64,000 bases of DNA from Selenomonadales bacterium (GTDB lineage: Bacteria; Bacillota; Negativicutes; Sporomusales; UBA7701): the NCBI GenBank assembly GCA_029976065.1, contig JARKNV010000072.1, forward strand, positions 36,385 through 100,384, in the 5' to 3' direction. The translations under genes were made by a program, and so were the position numbers. Position 1 is the first letter of the stretch. Every line of letters begins with the position of its first letter. This document shows, one piece after another, positions 1 to 10,067 of this stretch. The notes below the pieces were generated by a model. It was not told the origin of the DNA. It saw only the letters and a list, made by a program, of their open reading frames with translations, and did not search any database.

Positions 1-152
1 CCCTCGTACTGGGCGAACACCACATCCACATCCTTGAACCCGAACCCCTTCAGCAGGCCGAGCATATACTTGCGGCCCGCCTCCTCGCTGCCGCAGACGA
101 AAAACGTCTCCACATCCACTGCATCCATAACCCGTTCCAATGCCTTATCCAT
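1..152 (-). CDS. Small hypothetical protein, C-terminus beyond window
   Basis: An open frame starts with ATG at 152 (reading MDKALERVMDAVDVETFFVC) and runs off the left edge with at least 50 codons. A GGGGAGG ribosome site lies six bases before this ATG; a second ATG at 158 sits too close to that site. The visible part is acidic at the N-terminus, has one Cys and a Gly-rich stretch, and shows no signal peptide or membrane segment. I do not recognise a family. It follows the terminator of the YitT gene, so it is probably transcribed separately. Confidence 0.55.
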   Translation of the reverse strand, partial: MDKALERVMDAVDVETFFVCGSEEAGRKYMLGLLKGFGFKDVDVVFAQYE

Positions 153-242
153 GGCCATCCTCCCCTCGCGGCGCCTCGTGGCTAGTATTGGACGCCCTGG
201 CAAGCTTTATACCGCACCCGCCGGCCATCGGCCGGATAAACG

Positions 243-282
243 AAAAAGCCGCCCGGCAACTGTCGTTGCCGGGCGGCTTTTT
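243..282 (-). terminator. Rho-independent terminator of the YitT-family gene
   Basis: An 18-base perfect inverted repeat (243-260 and 265-282) with a four-base loop is flanked by A and T runs on the two sides. It begins 13 bases after the stop codon of the YitT-family gene and could work on both strands. Confidence 0.85.
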
Positions 283-295
283 CCCGGACGCTCCC

Positions 296-1156
296 TCAGT
301 GGATCGCCCGCTTCTTCACCCTGCCGCCGATAACATCGTGGACATCCTGGATAATCACAAAAGCATTCCCGTCGATATCGTCCACGATCGCCTTCAGCTT
401 GGCGATCTCCAGCCTCGTCACCACCGAATACAGCACCTTCTTGGGCTCCCCGCTGAACCCGCCCTCCCCGTTCAGGACAGTCACGCCCCTGCCCAGACGG
501 GCCAGCAGCGCCGCCTTTATCTCTTCGGCGCAATCGGAAACGATCATCACCCCCTTGGACTCATCCAAGCCCTCGATCGTGATATCGATCACCTTGAAAG
601 CCACGAAATAAGCAACCAGCGAATACATCGCCTTGTCCCAGGAAAACACCAGGCCGGCGCTGCCGAGAATGAACACGTTGAAAAACATGATGATCTCGCC
701 TACGGAAAACCCGGTCTTCTTATCCAGGATGATCGCCACGATCTCCGTCCCGTCCAGCGAGCCGCCGTAGCGGATAATCAGCCCCACCCCCACGCCGACG
801 AGCACGCCGCCGAACGTCGCCGCCAGGAAAAAATCCTGGGTAAGCTCCGGAATGGGATGGAAAACGGCCACCCAATAAGAAAGCGACACCACCGAAAACA
901 GCGTGGAAAAACAGAACGACTTGCCGATCTGCATATAGCCGATATATAAAAACGGCAGATTCAGCAGCACCAGAAGAAAACTTATATTGATGCCGCTGAT
1001 ATAGCTCAGCAGGATCGAAATGCCCACCACCCCGCCGTCGATAATCTGATTCGGTATCAGGAAAAACTCCAGCCCCGTCGCCGCCACCACCGAACCTAAA
1101 AACAGCATCACATACTTCTTCACCATTCTGACCAGCGGATTCCCTTTTGCGACCAT
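296..1156 (-). CDS. YitT family membrane protein (DUF161/DUF2179)
   Basis: A 286-residue integral membrane protein. About five or six hydrophobic segments fill the first 200 residues, including the YitT-typical segment IPNQIIDGGVVGISILLS. They are followed by a soluble DUF2179 domain of about 80 residues (GVMIVSDCAEEIKAALL onward). The family is common in Firmicutes and its transport role is not settled. The start at 1156 follows a GAAGGGGG site; an upstream in-frame extension has no ribosome site. It is a single-gene unit with its own terminator, and gdhA upstream also ends in a terminator. Confidence 0.85.
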   Translation of the reverse strand: MVAKGNPLVRMVKKYVMLFLGSVVAATGLEFFLIPNQIIDGGVVGISILLSYISGINISFLLVLLNLPFLYIGYMQIGKSFCFSTLFSVVSLSYWVAVFHPIPELTQDFFLAATFGGVLVGVGVGLIIRYGGSLDGTEIVAIILDKKTGFSVGEIIMFFNVFILGSAGLVFSWDKAMYSLVAYFVAFKVIDITIEGLDESKGVMIVSDCAEEIKAALLARLGRGVTVLNGEGGFSGEPKKVLYSVVTRLEIAKLKAIVDDIDGNAFVIIQDVHDVIGGRVKKRAIH

Positions 1157-1278
1157 CCTGGCGCCCCCTTCCACAGATAATAAAAAAGAAAGACTGTCCT
1201 CCAGCCTCCCCCCTAGTAATATAATAATACTCAATTGCTTACACGCCTGTCAAGTTTCGCCGCCGGGCCGCCCGCGGG

Positions 1279-1315
1279 AAAAAGCTCCCCGCCTGCTGGA
1301 GGCGGGGAGCTTTTT
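1279..1315 (-). terminator. Terminator of gdhA
   Basis: A 15-base perfect inverted repeat (1279-1293 and 1301-1315) with a seven-base loop and an A/T-run at both ends lies 10 bases past the gdhA stop codon. Confidence 0.88.
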
Positions 1316-1324
1316 CAACGATAT

Positions 1325-2809
<1,485 letters not shown>

Positions 2810-2880
2810 TTAAATGTATAATGTATACTTTATTTGCGTTTTTTCCTGTAGGATGGTGTGGGTTGTCCCACCCGGCGGCG

Positions 2881-5823
2881 CTACTTATACACCACCCCCC
2901 GGAAGCTCCGCCCGTCGATCTTCACCAGGAACGGCTCCTCCCGCCGGACCAGCTTCGCCCTGCCCGCCCGCTCCAGCACCGGCAGGCTCAGCAGCCAGTC
3001 CCAGTCGAGCCCGGCGGCGCCGCTGTTATAGCCGATATGGAAATAACCCATCTTCGTCGCCGTCAGGTTATGGAAAAAATGGCTCCCCAGCGAAGGCTCC
3101 GGGTGCAGCTCTTGGCGGTCGACCTCCACGATCACCCTCGCCTGCGACATCTGCGACCAGGCCAGCGGAATGCCCAGCCAGCGGTCGGACGTCCCCATCC
3201 GGCCGAAGCCGATCAGCAGGCAGCGGCGCCCCTCCCGGAACAGCCGCTCGTTCAGCGCGCCGATCTCGGCGGCGATATCCACGCTGTCCTTCAGCTCGAA
3301 CGCCTGCGGGTCGACGAAAATAATATCGCGGATATCCTCGTAAAAACCGTTGCCGACCGTGTGATCGCTATAGCACAGCGCCTCCCGGTCATCGTCCAGC
3401 CTCACCTGGTCGGCCTCGCTGCCGCCCACCATCGGCCTGATCTGCAGGAAATAAAACTCCTTGGGAGCGGTCTTGTTTTTCGGGAAATTGACGGCGAACT
3501 CGATCTCCACATCCGCGCCGAACGACTGTCGCCCCAGCCGCAGCAAATCCTTCACGATGCCGGTCAGCGGCAGCAGGTTGTGCTTCAGGATCGGGGCGAA
3601 CGTAACCAGCTTCGGACCCTGGCGGTCGGCGCCGTCGTAGATATAATCGTCCTCCGCCGAATAAGTGCTGCCGACGAACGCCAGCGTATCGTCCGCCTCC
3701 GCCTGGGCAACCGGCAGCTTCACGTAATTGTAGTCGTCATCCGCGCACAGCGCCGCATCGGCCGTCGACTTCAGATCCACCGCGTAGAAAAAGCGCTGCG
3801 ACTTCCGGAAATACTCCGCCGGCTTGGCATACGGCGGATTGAGCTGCGGATGGGCCGGCGAAAAGCGGTACACTTGCTCGCCGTCCACGATCGCCTTCCC
3901 CAGGCCGAGAGCCAGGCTCACCGTCCCCTCCTCGGGCTTCATCGGCTGGTAAGGATAAAAATTATACGACTGAGCCACCCCGGAAATGACCGGATAGTAC
4001 ATATCCCCGTACCGTTCGCCGACCAGCTCCTGGATAAGGACCGCCATCTTCTCCTCCTCGATGCGGATGCCGGCGTTCTTCGCGTACTGCACCGGCGCCG
4101 CGTAAAAAACGGACGCGAACACCAGCTTCACCGCATCGGCGAGCTGCTTCAGGCGGACCTCCTGATCCTCGTGGCTGTTTGGCACCACATACGTCTTGTA
4201 TATCCCCGCGAACGGCAGCACCCGTGAATCCTCGAGAATACTCGACGACCGAACCGCCAGCGGGGAGGACAGATACTTGGTCAGCACCGCCAGATTCTTG
4301 CCGATCGCCGCCGGCAGCTCGGCCGCCAGGAAAACGCGGGCGATCTCCGCCTCATCCCGCGTACTGGCCGTAAACTCATACAAATTGTTCTCCTCGAGGA
4401 ACTGCTCGTAAACATCGCTGCAAATCACGAACGACCGCGGCACCTTGACCCTGATATCCTCATACTTGTCGGTCAGCAAGGCTTTGGCGATCAACGAATT
4501 GATGAAGGCGATCCCCCGCGCCTTGCCGCCCAGGGAGCCGCTCCCCAGTCTGATGAAAGCGTTCTCCATATCCTTCTTCGTCAGTCCCTCGAAATCGAGG
4601 ATGACGCCCGACTGATAGCGCTGGAAGTACCCCTTCAGCACCTCCAGGATATACTCCCGGATATCGGCGACGCTGCCGAACTCCGCCGCATCGATGTAGC
4701 GCAGCTTGTCCGCCACCTCCACCTCGGCGCGGGCCCGGAACCACCGCGAAAAATGATTGTGCGACGCGTGGTAATAAAGGCTCTCGTCCGGCAGATCGCG
4801 GAGAATCCGCTCGAAATTCGTTATATCCGTCGCCTCGGCGATCACCCGGCCGTCGGGATATCTGAAAATAAACGAACCGAAGCCGTAATTCTCAAGGATG
4901 AAACCCCGCAGCTCGTGCAGCAGGTTCGACGAATTCTTGTTCAGGAAATGGACGTTGATCTCCTTCGCCCTGGCGGCGTTCTCGATCTGCTCCGACGCCA
5001 GCACGAAGGGAAAATCGCTGTACATCTCCCGCACGCGGTGGGCCAGCTCGATCCCCGCGCCCGGGTCCATCGCCCCCGCCCGCGGGAAGCTCACGTCGGA
5101 AATAACGCCGAGCAGATTATGGCGATACCTGAGGATGATCGCCGTCGCCTCCTCGAAGGTCTGCGCCAGCAGAATCTTCGGCCTCAGGCGGACCCGCAGG
5201 AGGCCATGGCTGATATTCATCGCGTGCCGCACCAGATAGCGGGTCTGGGTAAGAATCTCGGTATAAATGATCGGCAAAATCTGCGAATAATACGCCGGCG
5301 AATCGTCGACAAGCAGAATCACCTGCACGCCCTGCCGGATATCGGCCTCCACATTCTGCTTATCCTCGATGTACTTGATGATCGCCAGCAAAATCTTGCT
5401 GTCCCCCGACCAGTAAAATATCCGGTCGATGCACGAAGCCCTCCTGATCTTCGCGATCATATCCTCGGTAAAGCGGTCATAGGACAGCATCACGATCGGG
5501 ATATCCGGACAGGCCTCCCTCAGCGCCCGTTCGAATTCGAACGAACTCAGATCGCTCACCCGCGACATCGTGATGATGAGGTGGAAGGTCCTCCGCCCCA
5601 GAGCCTCAAACGCCTCCTCCTGGCTGGAAACTTTCTCGATCCTGGGGATGATCGGCAGATTCAGGTCGGCGAATTGGTTATAAATCTGCTCCGACAACTG
5701 CCCGTCCTCCTCGAGGACGAACCCGTCGTAAGGCGTGGAAATCAGCAGAATCTCCGTGACCCGGTACTTCATCAGGTCATGGACACTGGAAAATCGGGTC
5801 TTCAAATCCGTAAACCGTTTCAT
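2881..5823 (-). CDS. Receiver-like domains fused to PEP synthase-type ATP-grasp domain
   Basis: A 980-residue multidomain protein. Residues about 15-150 form a degenerate receiver-like domain. Residues about 160-320 form a fuller receiver: acidic pair in LLVDDSPAYYS, candidate phospho-Asp in GVISDVSFPRAG, Ser in FVLASEQ and Lys in FLNKNSS. After a linker domain, a PPDK/PEP-synthase N-terminal ATP-binding domain begins at GSGSLGGKARGIAF, with PLAVRSSSILEDS and FYFLQIRPMVGG further on. The phosphohistidine swivel and PEP/pyruvate barrel of true PEP synthase are absent, so it cannot complete that reaction alone. It could be a signal-controlled phosphotransferase. ATG at 5823 follows GGGAGGAA. 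It stands alone in the window. Confidence 0.8.
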   Translation of the reverse strand: MKRFTDLKTRFSSVHDLMKYRVTEILLISTPYDGFVLEEDGQLSEQIYNQFADLNLPIIPRIEKVSSQEEAFEALGRRTFHLIITMSRVSDLSSFEFERALREACPDIPIVMLSYDRFTEDMIAKIRRASCIDRIFYWSGDSKILLAIIKYIEDKQNVEADIRQGVQVILLVDDSPAYYSQILPIIYTEILTQTRYLVRHAMNISHGLLRVRLRPKILLAQTFEEATAIILRYRHNLLGVISDVSFPRAGAMDPGAGIELAHRVREMYSDFPFVLASEQIENAARAKEINVHFLNKNSSNLLHELRGFILENYGFGSFIFRYPDGRVIAEATDITNFERILRDLPDESLYYHASHNHFSRWFRARAEVEVADKLRYIDAAEFGSVADIREYILEVLKGYFQRYQSGVILDFEGLTKKDMENAFIRLGSGSLGGKARGIAFINSLIAKALLTDKYEDIRVKVPRSFVICSDVYEQFLEENNLYEFTASTRDEAEIARVFLAAELPAAIGKNLAVLTKYLSSPLAVRSSSILEDSRVLPFAGIYKTYVVPNSHEDQEVRLKQLADAVKLVFASVFYAAPVQYAKNAGIRIEEEKMAVLIQELVGERYGDMYYPVISGVAQSYNFYPYQPMKPEEGTVSLALGLGKAIVDGEQVYRFSPAHPQLNPPYAKPAEYFRKSQRFFYAVDLKSTADAALCADDDYNYVKLPVAQAEADDTLAFVGSTYSAEDDYIYDGADRQGPKLVTFAPILKHNLLPLTGIVKDLLRLGRQSFGADVEIEFAVNFPKNKTAPKEFYFLQIRPMVGGSEADQVRLDDDREALCYSDHTVGNGFYEDIRDIIFVDPQAFELKDSVDIAAEIGALNERLFREGRRCLLIGFGRMGTSDRWLGIPLAWSQMSQARVIVEVDRQELHPEPSLGSHFFHNLTATKMGYFHIGYNSGAAGLDWDWLLSLPVLERAGRAKLVRREEPFLVKIDGRSFRGVVYK

Positions 5824-5971
5824 CGCGTTCCTCCCTGCGCCCAAGCGGCAGTGTCGGCATCCCCCGGCCGCGGTCCTGCCCCGGCCGAGTGATTAACCGT
5901 CATAATATAAGAATAACACCCGTAACCGTATTCTGAAAATAAAAAAAAGACCAGGCTGCCGATAAAGCCCC

Positions 5972-6073
5972 ATCTGCGGCGTACCCGCAAAAGGCAGGCC
6001 GCGGTTCTAAGCGCTTCGCGCCAAGGACCTGGGCACTTGTTCCTCAGAACGCGCCTGCATCTGGAGCTTTCTC
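5972..6073 (-). repeat. Palindromic intergenic element, short copy (A)
   Basis: On the minus strand this roughly 100-base stretch begins with GCTCCAGATGC and ends with GCAGATGGGGCTTTATC. The two ends are complementary, and an internal palindrome is present (CTTGGCGCGAAGCGC region). Blocks such as GAGGAACAAGTGC, AGAAC.GCGGCCTGCC and TGCGGGTACGC are shared with the copy at 54686-54905. A T-run at 5941-5948 follows on the same strand, so it may end the transcript of the small gene at 6102-6203. Confidence 0.6.
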
Positions 6074-6101
6074 GACAACCCGGGCCTCTCTTATGTCGGC
6101 C

Positions 6102-6203
6102 TTAAGGCAAACTCGACACAACCTCGGTAACCTCGACCGCGTTCGTTTCCTCCAAAGTCTGATCGGGGCGGTGGGTCACCTTGTCCTGCTTCTTCTCGTC
6201 CAT
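6102..6203 (-). CDS. 33-residue charged small protein
   Basis: A short frame reading MDEKKQDKVTHRPDQ onward starts at ATG 6203, with a near-perfect AGGAGGTGA ribosome site six bases before it, and ends at TAA 6102. The product is hydrophilic, with no Cys, signal peptide or membrane helix. No family was recognised. The strong ribosome site is the main evidence that it is translated. It is followed by palindromic element A. The arrangement resembles the small gene at 54925-55056, which also has an AGGAGGTGA site and lies next to a copy of the same element. Confidence 0.5.
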   Translation of the reverse strand: MDEKKQDKVTHRPDQTLEETNAVEVTEVVSSLP

Positions 6204-6477
6204 GCCGTCACCTCCTAAACTATCCCTATATAGACTGTGACAGCCGGCCGGCCGCTATACGCGCGGAACGAAAAAACTCCGCCATCCCCGTCCCTTCGGC
6301 AAGCACGCCCGCCTATCAGCGATGACTCCTCAGGTGTACTTTCGCGATTCCTCGTTATGCTAAGAACCTTTGCTTCAAGAGGCAGGTGTTTTTTTATGTA
6401 TCAGGAATAAAGAGAAATTAGCGAGTCTTGCCAAACAAATAGTCATAATTAACAACCCAGATGAAAGAGGGAATAAC

Positions 6478-7230
6478 TTGAAACTAGTCTCCTGGAACGT
6501 TAATGGGCTTAGAGCCTGCATGAACAAAGGATTTAAAGATTTTTTTGAAAGCGTCGGCGCGGATATCGTCTGCTTGCAAGAAACGAAAATACAACCTGCG
6601 CAAGTAGATTTTACCTTCGACAGCTACGACCAATACTTCAATTGCGCTGTAAAGAAAGGCTACTCGGGAACAGCCGTCTTTTCACGCATAAAACCTTTAA
6701 ACGTCACCTACGGCATTAATAGCAGCGAACACGACAATGAAGGTCGGGTTATCACCGCAGAATACGAAAATTTTTTTCTGGTGAACGTTTATACGCCAAA
6801 TGCGCAGCGCGGACTGGCTCGCTTGGATTATCGACTGGCCTGGGAGGATACCTTCAGAGCATATGTACGAAAAATCGATCAGGAAAAGACAGTTATCATC
6901 TGCGGCGACCTGAATGTGGCGCACCAGGAAATCGATATAAAAAATCCCCAAGCCAACAGAAAAAATGCCGGGTTTAGCGATGAGGAGAGAGGCAGGATGA
7001 CAATGCTTTTAGATGCCGGCTTTATCGATACCTTCCGCCTCTTATACCCTGACAGGCGCGACGCCTATACCTGGTGGTCTTATCTTTTTGACGCCAGAAG
7101 TCGCAATGTCGGTTGGCGAATCGATTACTTTCTGGTATCGGACAGGCTGAAGGCTTCTATACGCGACGCCGGCATTTTCGCGGATGTCTACGGAAGCGAC
7201 CATTGCCCGGTCGGGCTTGAATTATTCTAA
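6478..7230 (+). CDS. xth: Exodeoxyribonuclease III (AP endonuclease family)
   Basis: A 250-residue DNA-repair nuclease of the ExoIII/ExoA family. It shows the N-terminal [11 protein letters not shown] motif, the metal-binding Glu in CLQETKI, the [12 protein letters not shown] motif, and the C-terminal [12 protein letters not shown] with catalytic Asp-His. It cleaves at abasic sites and has 3'-5' exonuclease and 3'-phosphatase activity. TTG at 6478 is preferred because AGAGGG lies six bases upstream and the resulting length matches the family; the longer in-frame extension to 6370 has no homology-like features. Base composition is more AT-rich than the genes on either side. Confidence 0.92.
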   Translation: MKLVSWNVNGLRACMNKGFKDFFESVGADIVCLQETKIQPAQVDFTFDSYDQYFNCAVKKGYSGTAVFSRIKPLNVTYGINSSEHDNEGRVITAEYENFFLVNVYTPNAQRGLARLDYRLAWEDTFRAYVRKIDQEKTVIICGDLNVAHQEIDIKNPQANRKNAGFSDEERGRMTMLLDAGFIDTFRLLYPDRRDAYTWWSYLFDARSRNVGWRIDYFLVSDRLKASIRDAGIFADVYGSDHCPVGLELF

Positions 7231-7283
7231 ACTGCGTCCCTGAGTCTTCGGGGCGCGAAATACGAAATCGGGAGGAAATCATC

Positions 7284-8042
7284 ATGGGCTATCCAGCCGA
7301 TATTTTAGGGTCGAGAGCCATTGTAAAACCGGGATTATACGCCATTATACCGAAGGCTGGTTTGGTAAATAACGTTATACCATACATCGAAAACTGCAGG
7401 GTAAGCATCGTTGCGTCCCCTAAAATCGGCGCCAGTTTTGTCCAGTATGTTGTGGAAGCTGCGCCAGGAGGAAAAACGACATCGCCGTTCGCCAAAAAGC
7501 ATGGCACCGAAAGTTTCCTCTATTGCGTCACAGGAAACTTGACTGTTGAAGTAGCCTCAAAACCATACGAATTGAATGCCGGAGGCTACGTTTTCGCTCC
7601 GGACGGAGTAGGCATTCACTTCGAAAGCAAGGAGAACAGCAAACTGCTGCTCTACAAGCAGAGGTATTGCCCCCTGGTTGGAACAGCTCCTTACGTCGTC
7701 GTCGGCAATGTAAACGACATTGCCTATCGGGAATATGATGACATGGAAAACGTCTATATCAAGGATTTATTGCCAACCGATATTTGTTTTGATATGAATA
7801 TGCATATTCTGGCGTTTAAACCCGGCGGTTGCCATCCTTTCGTCGAGACCCATGTCCAGGAGCACGGCGCTTATATCCTCAGCGGTGAAGGAATGTACTT
7901 TATGGAAAACACCTGGATGCCGATCAAGAAAGAAGACTTCATGTGGTTTGGTCCGTACGTTCCGCAGGGCGCTTACGGCGTCGGCAGAGAACTGTTTGCT
8001 TATATTTATTCCAAAGATTGCAATCGCGACGTCGAATTGTAA
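7284..8042 (+). CDS. allE: (S)-ureidoglycine aminohydrolase (bicupin)
   Basis: A 252-residue two-cupin protein matching AllE/YlbA, which converts (S)-ureidoglycine to (S)-ureidoglycolate and ammonia in allantoin breakdown. The first cupin lies at about residues 40-120 (PGGKTTSPFAKKHGTESFLY). The second, metal-binding cupin is at about 165-245 (PGGCHPFVETHVQEHGAYIL, with His, Glu, His and Gln ligands). The length matches the family. GGAGGAAA precedes the ATG. No other ureide-pathway gene is nearby: xth is 53 bases upstream and a terminator follows, so the gene is isolated from its usual partners. Confidence 0.9.
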   Translation: MGYPADILGSRAIVKPGLYAIIPKAGLVNNVIPYIENCRVSIVASPKIGASFVQYVVEAAPGGKTTSPFAKKHGTESFLYCVTGNLTVEVASKPYELNAGGYVFAPDGVGIHFESKENSKLLLYKQRYCPLVGTAPYVVVGNVNDIAYREYDDMENVYIKDLLPTDICFDMNMHILAFKPGGCHPFVETHVQEHGAYILSGEGMYFMENTWMPIKKEDFMWFGPYVPQGAYGVGRELFAYIYSKDCNRDVEL

Positions 8043-8139
8043 TCGCGGCGTTTGAATTTTGCCTGTTTGCACAACCGGCGTGTCGATGCCACGCTGTTTG
8101 TGCTCCTTACCGGAATCAGCCCTGCATTGCGTCGCAAGA

Positions 8140-8171
8140 AAAGAGCGTCCTTGGAAAAAAGGACGCTCTTT
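8140..8171. terminator. Bidirectional terminator between allE and dctM
   Basis: A 13-base perfect inverted repeat (8140-8152 and 8159-8171, AAAGAGCGTCCTT) lies between convergent genes and has A/T runs suited to both strands. Confidence 0.85.
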
Positions 8172-8216
8172 AATAGTTTTAGTATCAAATTCTGCACGGT
8201 ATTTTTACACTAGTCG

Positions 8217-9497
8217 CTATTTCATCAGCAGCTTCGGCAGGAACGTGCTCAGCGCCGGAATATAGGTGATCAGCGCCAGCACCCCGATCGCGATCCAGAA
8301 CGGCGCCCAGATCGCCTTGCTCAGCCGCTCCAGCGAAATGCCCGTTATGCCGCACACCGCGAACAGCACCGCCCCCACCGGCGGCGTCACCAGCCCCAGC
8401 ACGAGGTTGAAGCATACCACCAGCCCCATGTGGACGGGGTCGATGCCCATCTCCACAGCCATCGGGGCCAGCACCGGGGCGACGATGACCAGCGCCGGCG
8501 CCGTCTCGATCGGGATGCCGATCAGGATGAGGACGATGTTGACAAGCAGCAGCACCACATACGGCGAATCGCTTACCTGCCTGATCCCCTCGATCATCAT
8601 CTGGGGCAGCTGCTCGACCGCCACCACCCACGAGAAGGGCTCAGACAATCCGAGCAGCAGCATGATCATCGCCGACTCGAGGCCGGCGTTCAGCAGCACG
8701 TCCGGCAGCCGCCGCCACTTTATCCGCCGGTAGAAGAACATCCCCACCAGGAAAGCATATACCGTCACCACGCCGGCCGCCTCGGTGGGCGTGAACACGC
8801 CGCTCAGGATGCCGCCCATGATGATGGCCGGCATCAAGAGCGCCGGCAGGGCCTTCCAGGCGCCGACCACGACCTCCTCAAAGCTGGCCTGCGGCTCGAT
8901 CGGGTAATGGCGCTTGCGGGCGACATACCACATATAGACCATCAGGCCGAGCGCCAGCAGAATGCCGGGCACGACGCCGCCGAGGAACAGCGCGCCGATC
9001 GAAACGTTGGCGATAACCCCGTAGACGATGAACGGGATGCTCGGCGGGATGATCGGGCCCATGCACGACGCCGTCGCCGTGACCGCCGCCGACACATCCT
9101 CCTCGTAGCCGGCCTGCTTCATCGCCGGGATCATCACCATGCCGATGGCCACCGCCGTGGCCACCGCCGCCCCCGAAATGGCGGCGAAAATCGCGCTGGC
9201 CAGGATAGTCGCCAGCCCCAGGCCGCCGCTGATATGGCCGAGCAGCAGGCGGGCGAAGCGCACCAGATCCTGGGTTAGGCCGCCCTCGTTCATCAGGTTG
9301 CCGGCCAGCATGAACAGCGGAATGGCCAGCAGCGGGAAAGACGCCATTCCGGCGAAGGTCGTCTGGGTCAGAATAGTCAGCGATATGTCCTCGCCGGACA
9401 TCAGTATATAAGCCAGAGCGGAGCCGCCGAGACCGATGGCGATCGGAATGCCCATCGACAGCAACAGGACGAACGCGGCCAGGAACATCCAAATCAT
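8217..9497 (-). CDS. dctM: TRAP transporter large permease (DctM type)
   Basis: A 426-residue integral membrane protein with about twelve hydrophobic segments, beginning MIWMFLAAFVLLLSMGIP. Family landmarks include GGLTQDLVRFARLLLG, SAIFAAISGAAVATAVA and GVFTPTEAAGVVTVYA. It is the ion-coupled translocation subunit of a tripartite ATP-independent periplasmic carboxylate importer. It overlaps the upstream small-permease gene by four bases (ATGA), so translation is coupled. It is the last gene of the dctP-dctQ-dctM operon and ends at a bidirectional terminator. The substrate cannot be named from sequence. Confidence 0.95.
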   Translation of the reverse strand: MIWMFLAAFVLLLSMGIPIAIGLGGSALAYILMSGEDISLTILTQTTFAGMASFPLLAIPLFMLAGNLMNEGGLTQDLVRFARLLLGHISGGLGLATILASAIFAAISGAAVATAVAIGMVMIPAMKQAGYEEDVSAAVTATASCMGPIIPPSIPFIVYGVIANVSIGALFLGGVVPGILLALGLMVYMWYVARKRHYPIEPQASFEEVVVGAWKALPALLMPAIIMGGILSGVFTPTEAAGVVTVYAFLVGMFFYRRIKWRRLPDVLLNAGLESAMIMLLLGLSEPFSWVVAVEQLPQMMIEGIRQVSDSPYVVLLLVNIVLILIGIPIETAPALVIVAPVLAPMAVEMGIDPVHMGLVVCFNLVLGLVTPPVGAVLFAVCGITGISLERLSKAIWAPFWIAIGVLALITYIPALSTFLPKLLMK

Positions 9498-9988
9498 GAC
9501 TCACCCTCCTTGCCGGCGTCCTTGCGCACAAACCGCAGAAAATTCTCCAGCGTAATAAGCAGCATCATCAGAAAACCCAGCGGCAGAGCCGCGTATGGGT
9601 AGCACATCGGAATCTGCATCGCCGGCGACCGCTGGGCGGCGTTGGCGATCGTCTGATCGGTGCCGAAAAATATCATCAGCCCGAGGAAAAAGAACATGAA
9701 CAGGAAGCCCAGCCCCTGCAGAAGGCGGCCGACCTTGGACGGCACGTGCTCCAGCACCGCCACCATCCCGACCTGGTAGCCCTTCTTCAGGCCCACCGCC
9801 GCGCCGAGCATGCTCGCCCACACCAGCGAATAGGTCGCCACCTCGCCCGACCAGGTGGACATCCGCTCAAGTACGTAGCGGCCGAAGACCTCATAGGGGA
9901 TGACGATGGCCATCACGGCCATAAAAAAGATGGTGCCCCAACTGGCCACCTTTATAAGTAGACCATTGATCTGCTGCAGCAGCTGCAT
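9494..9988 (-). CDS. dctQ: TRAP transporter small permease (DctQ type)
   Basis: A 164-residue protein with four predicted transmembrane helices. The family signature is visible in VIPYEVFGRYVLERMSTWSG, followed by the conserved E and YSLVWASMLGAAVGLKKG. It binds the large permease and is needed for TRAP transport. It overlaps dctM by four bases and lies 79 bases after dctP, with a strong hairpin in between. The length is normal for the family. Confidence 0.93.
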   Translation of the reverse strand: MQLLQQINGLLIKVASWGTIFFMAVMAIVIPYEVFGRYVLERMSTWSGEVATYSLVWASMLGAAVGLKKGYQVGMVAVLEHVPSKVGRLLQGLGFLFMFFFLGLMIFFGTDQTIANAAQRSPAMQIPMCYPYAALPLGFLMMLLITLENFLRFVRKDAGKEGES

Positions 9989-10022
9989 TGGCTAATCACT
10001 CCCGGGTTATACTGGAAACCTG

Positions 10023-10052
10023 TTGCCGGGCGCCCTTCCGGGCGCCCGGCAA
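10023..10052 (-). terminator. Strong hairpin after dctP (attenuator or RNA-end stabiliser)
   Basis: A 13-base perfect GC-rich inverted repeat (10023-10035 and 10040-10052, TTGCCGGGCGCCC) lies between the dctP stop and dctQ on the transcribed strand. There is no T-tract, so partial termination or 3'-end protection of the dctP message is more likely than full termination. Confidence 0.65.
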
Positions 10053-10067
10053 GCTGGCTGTCAGATT

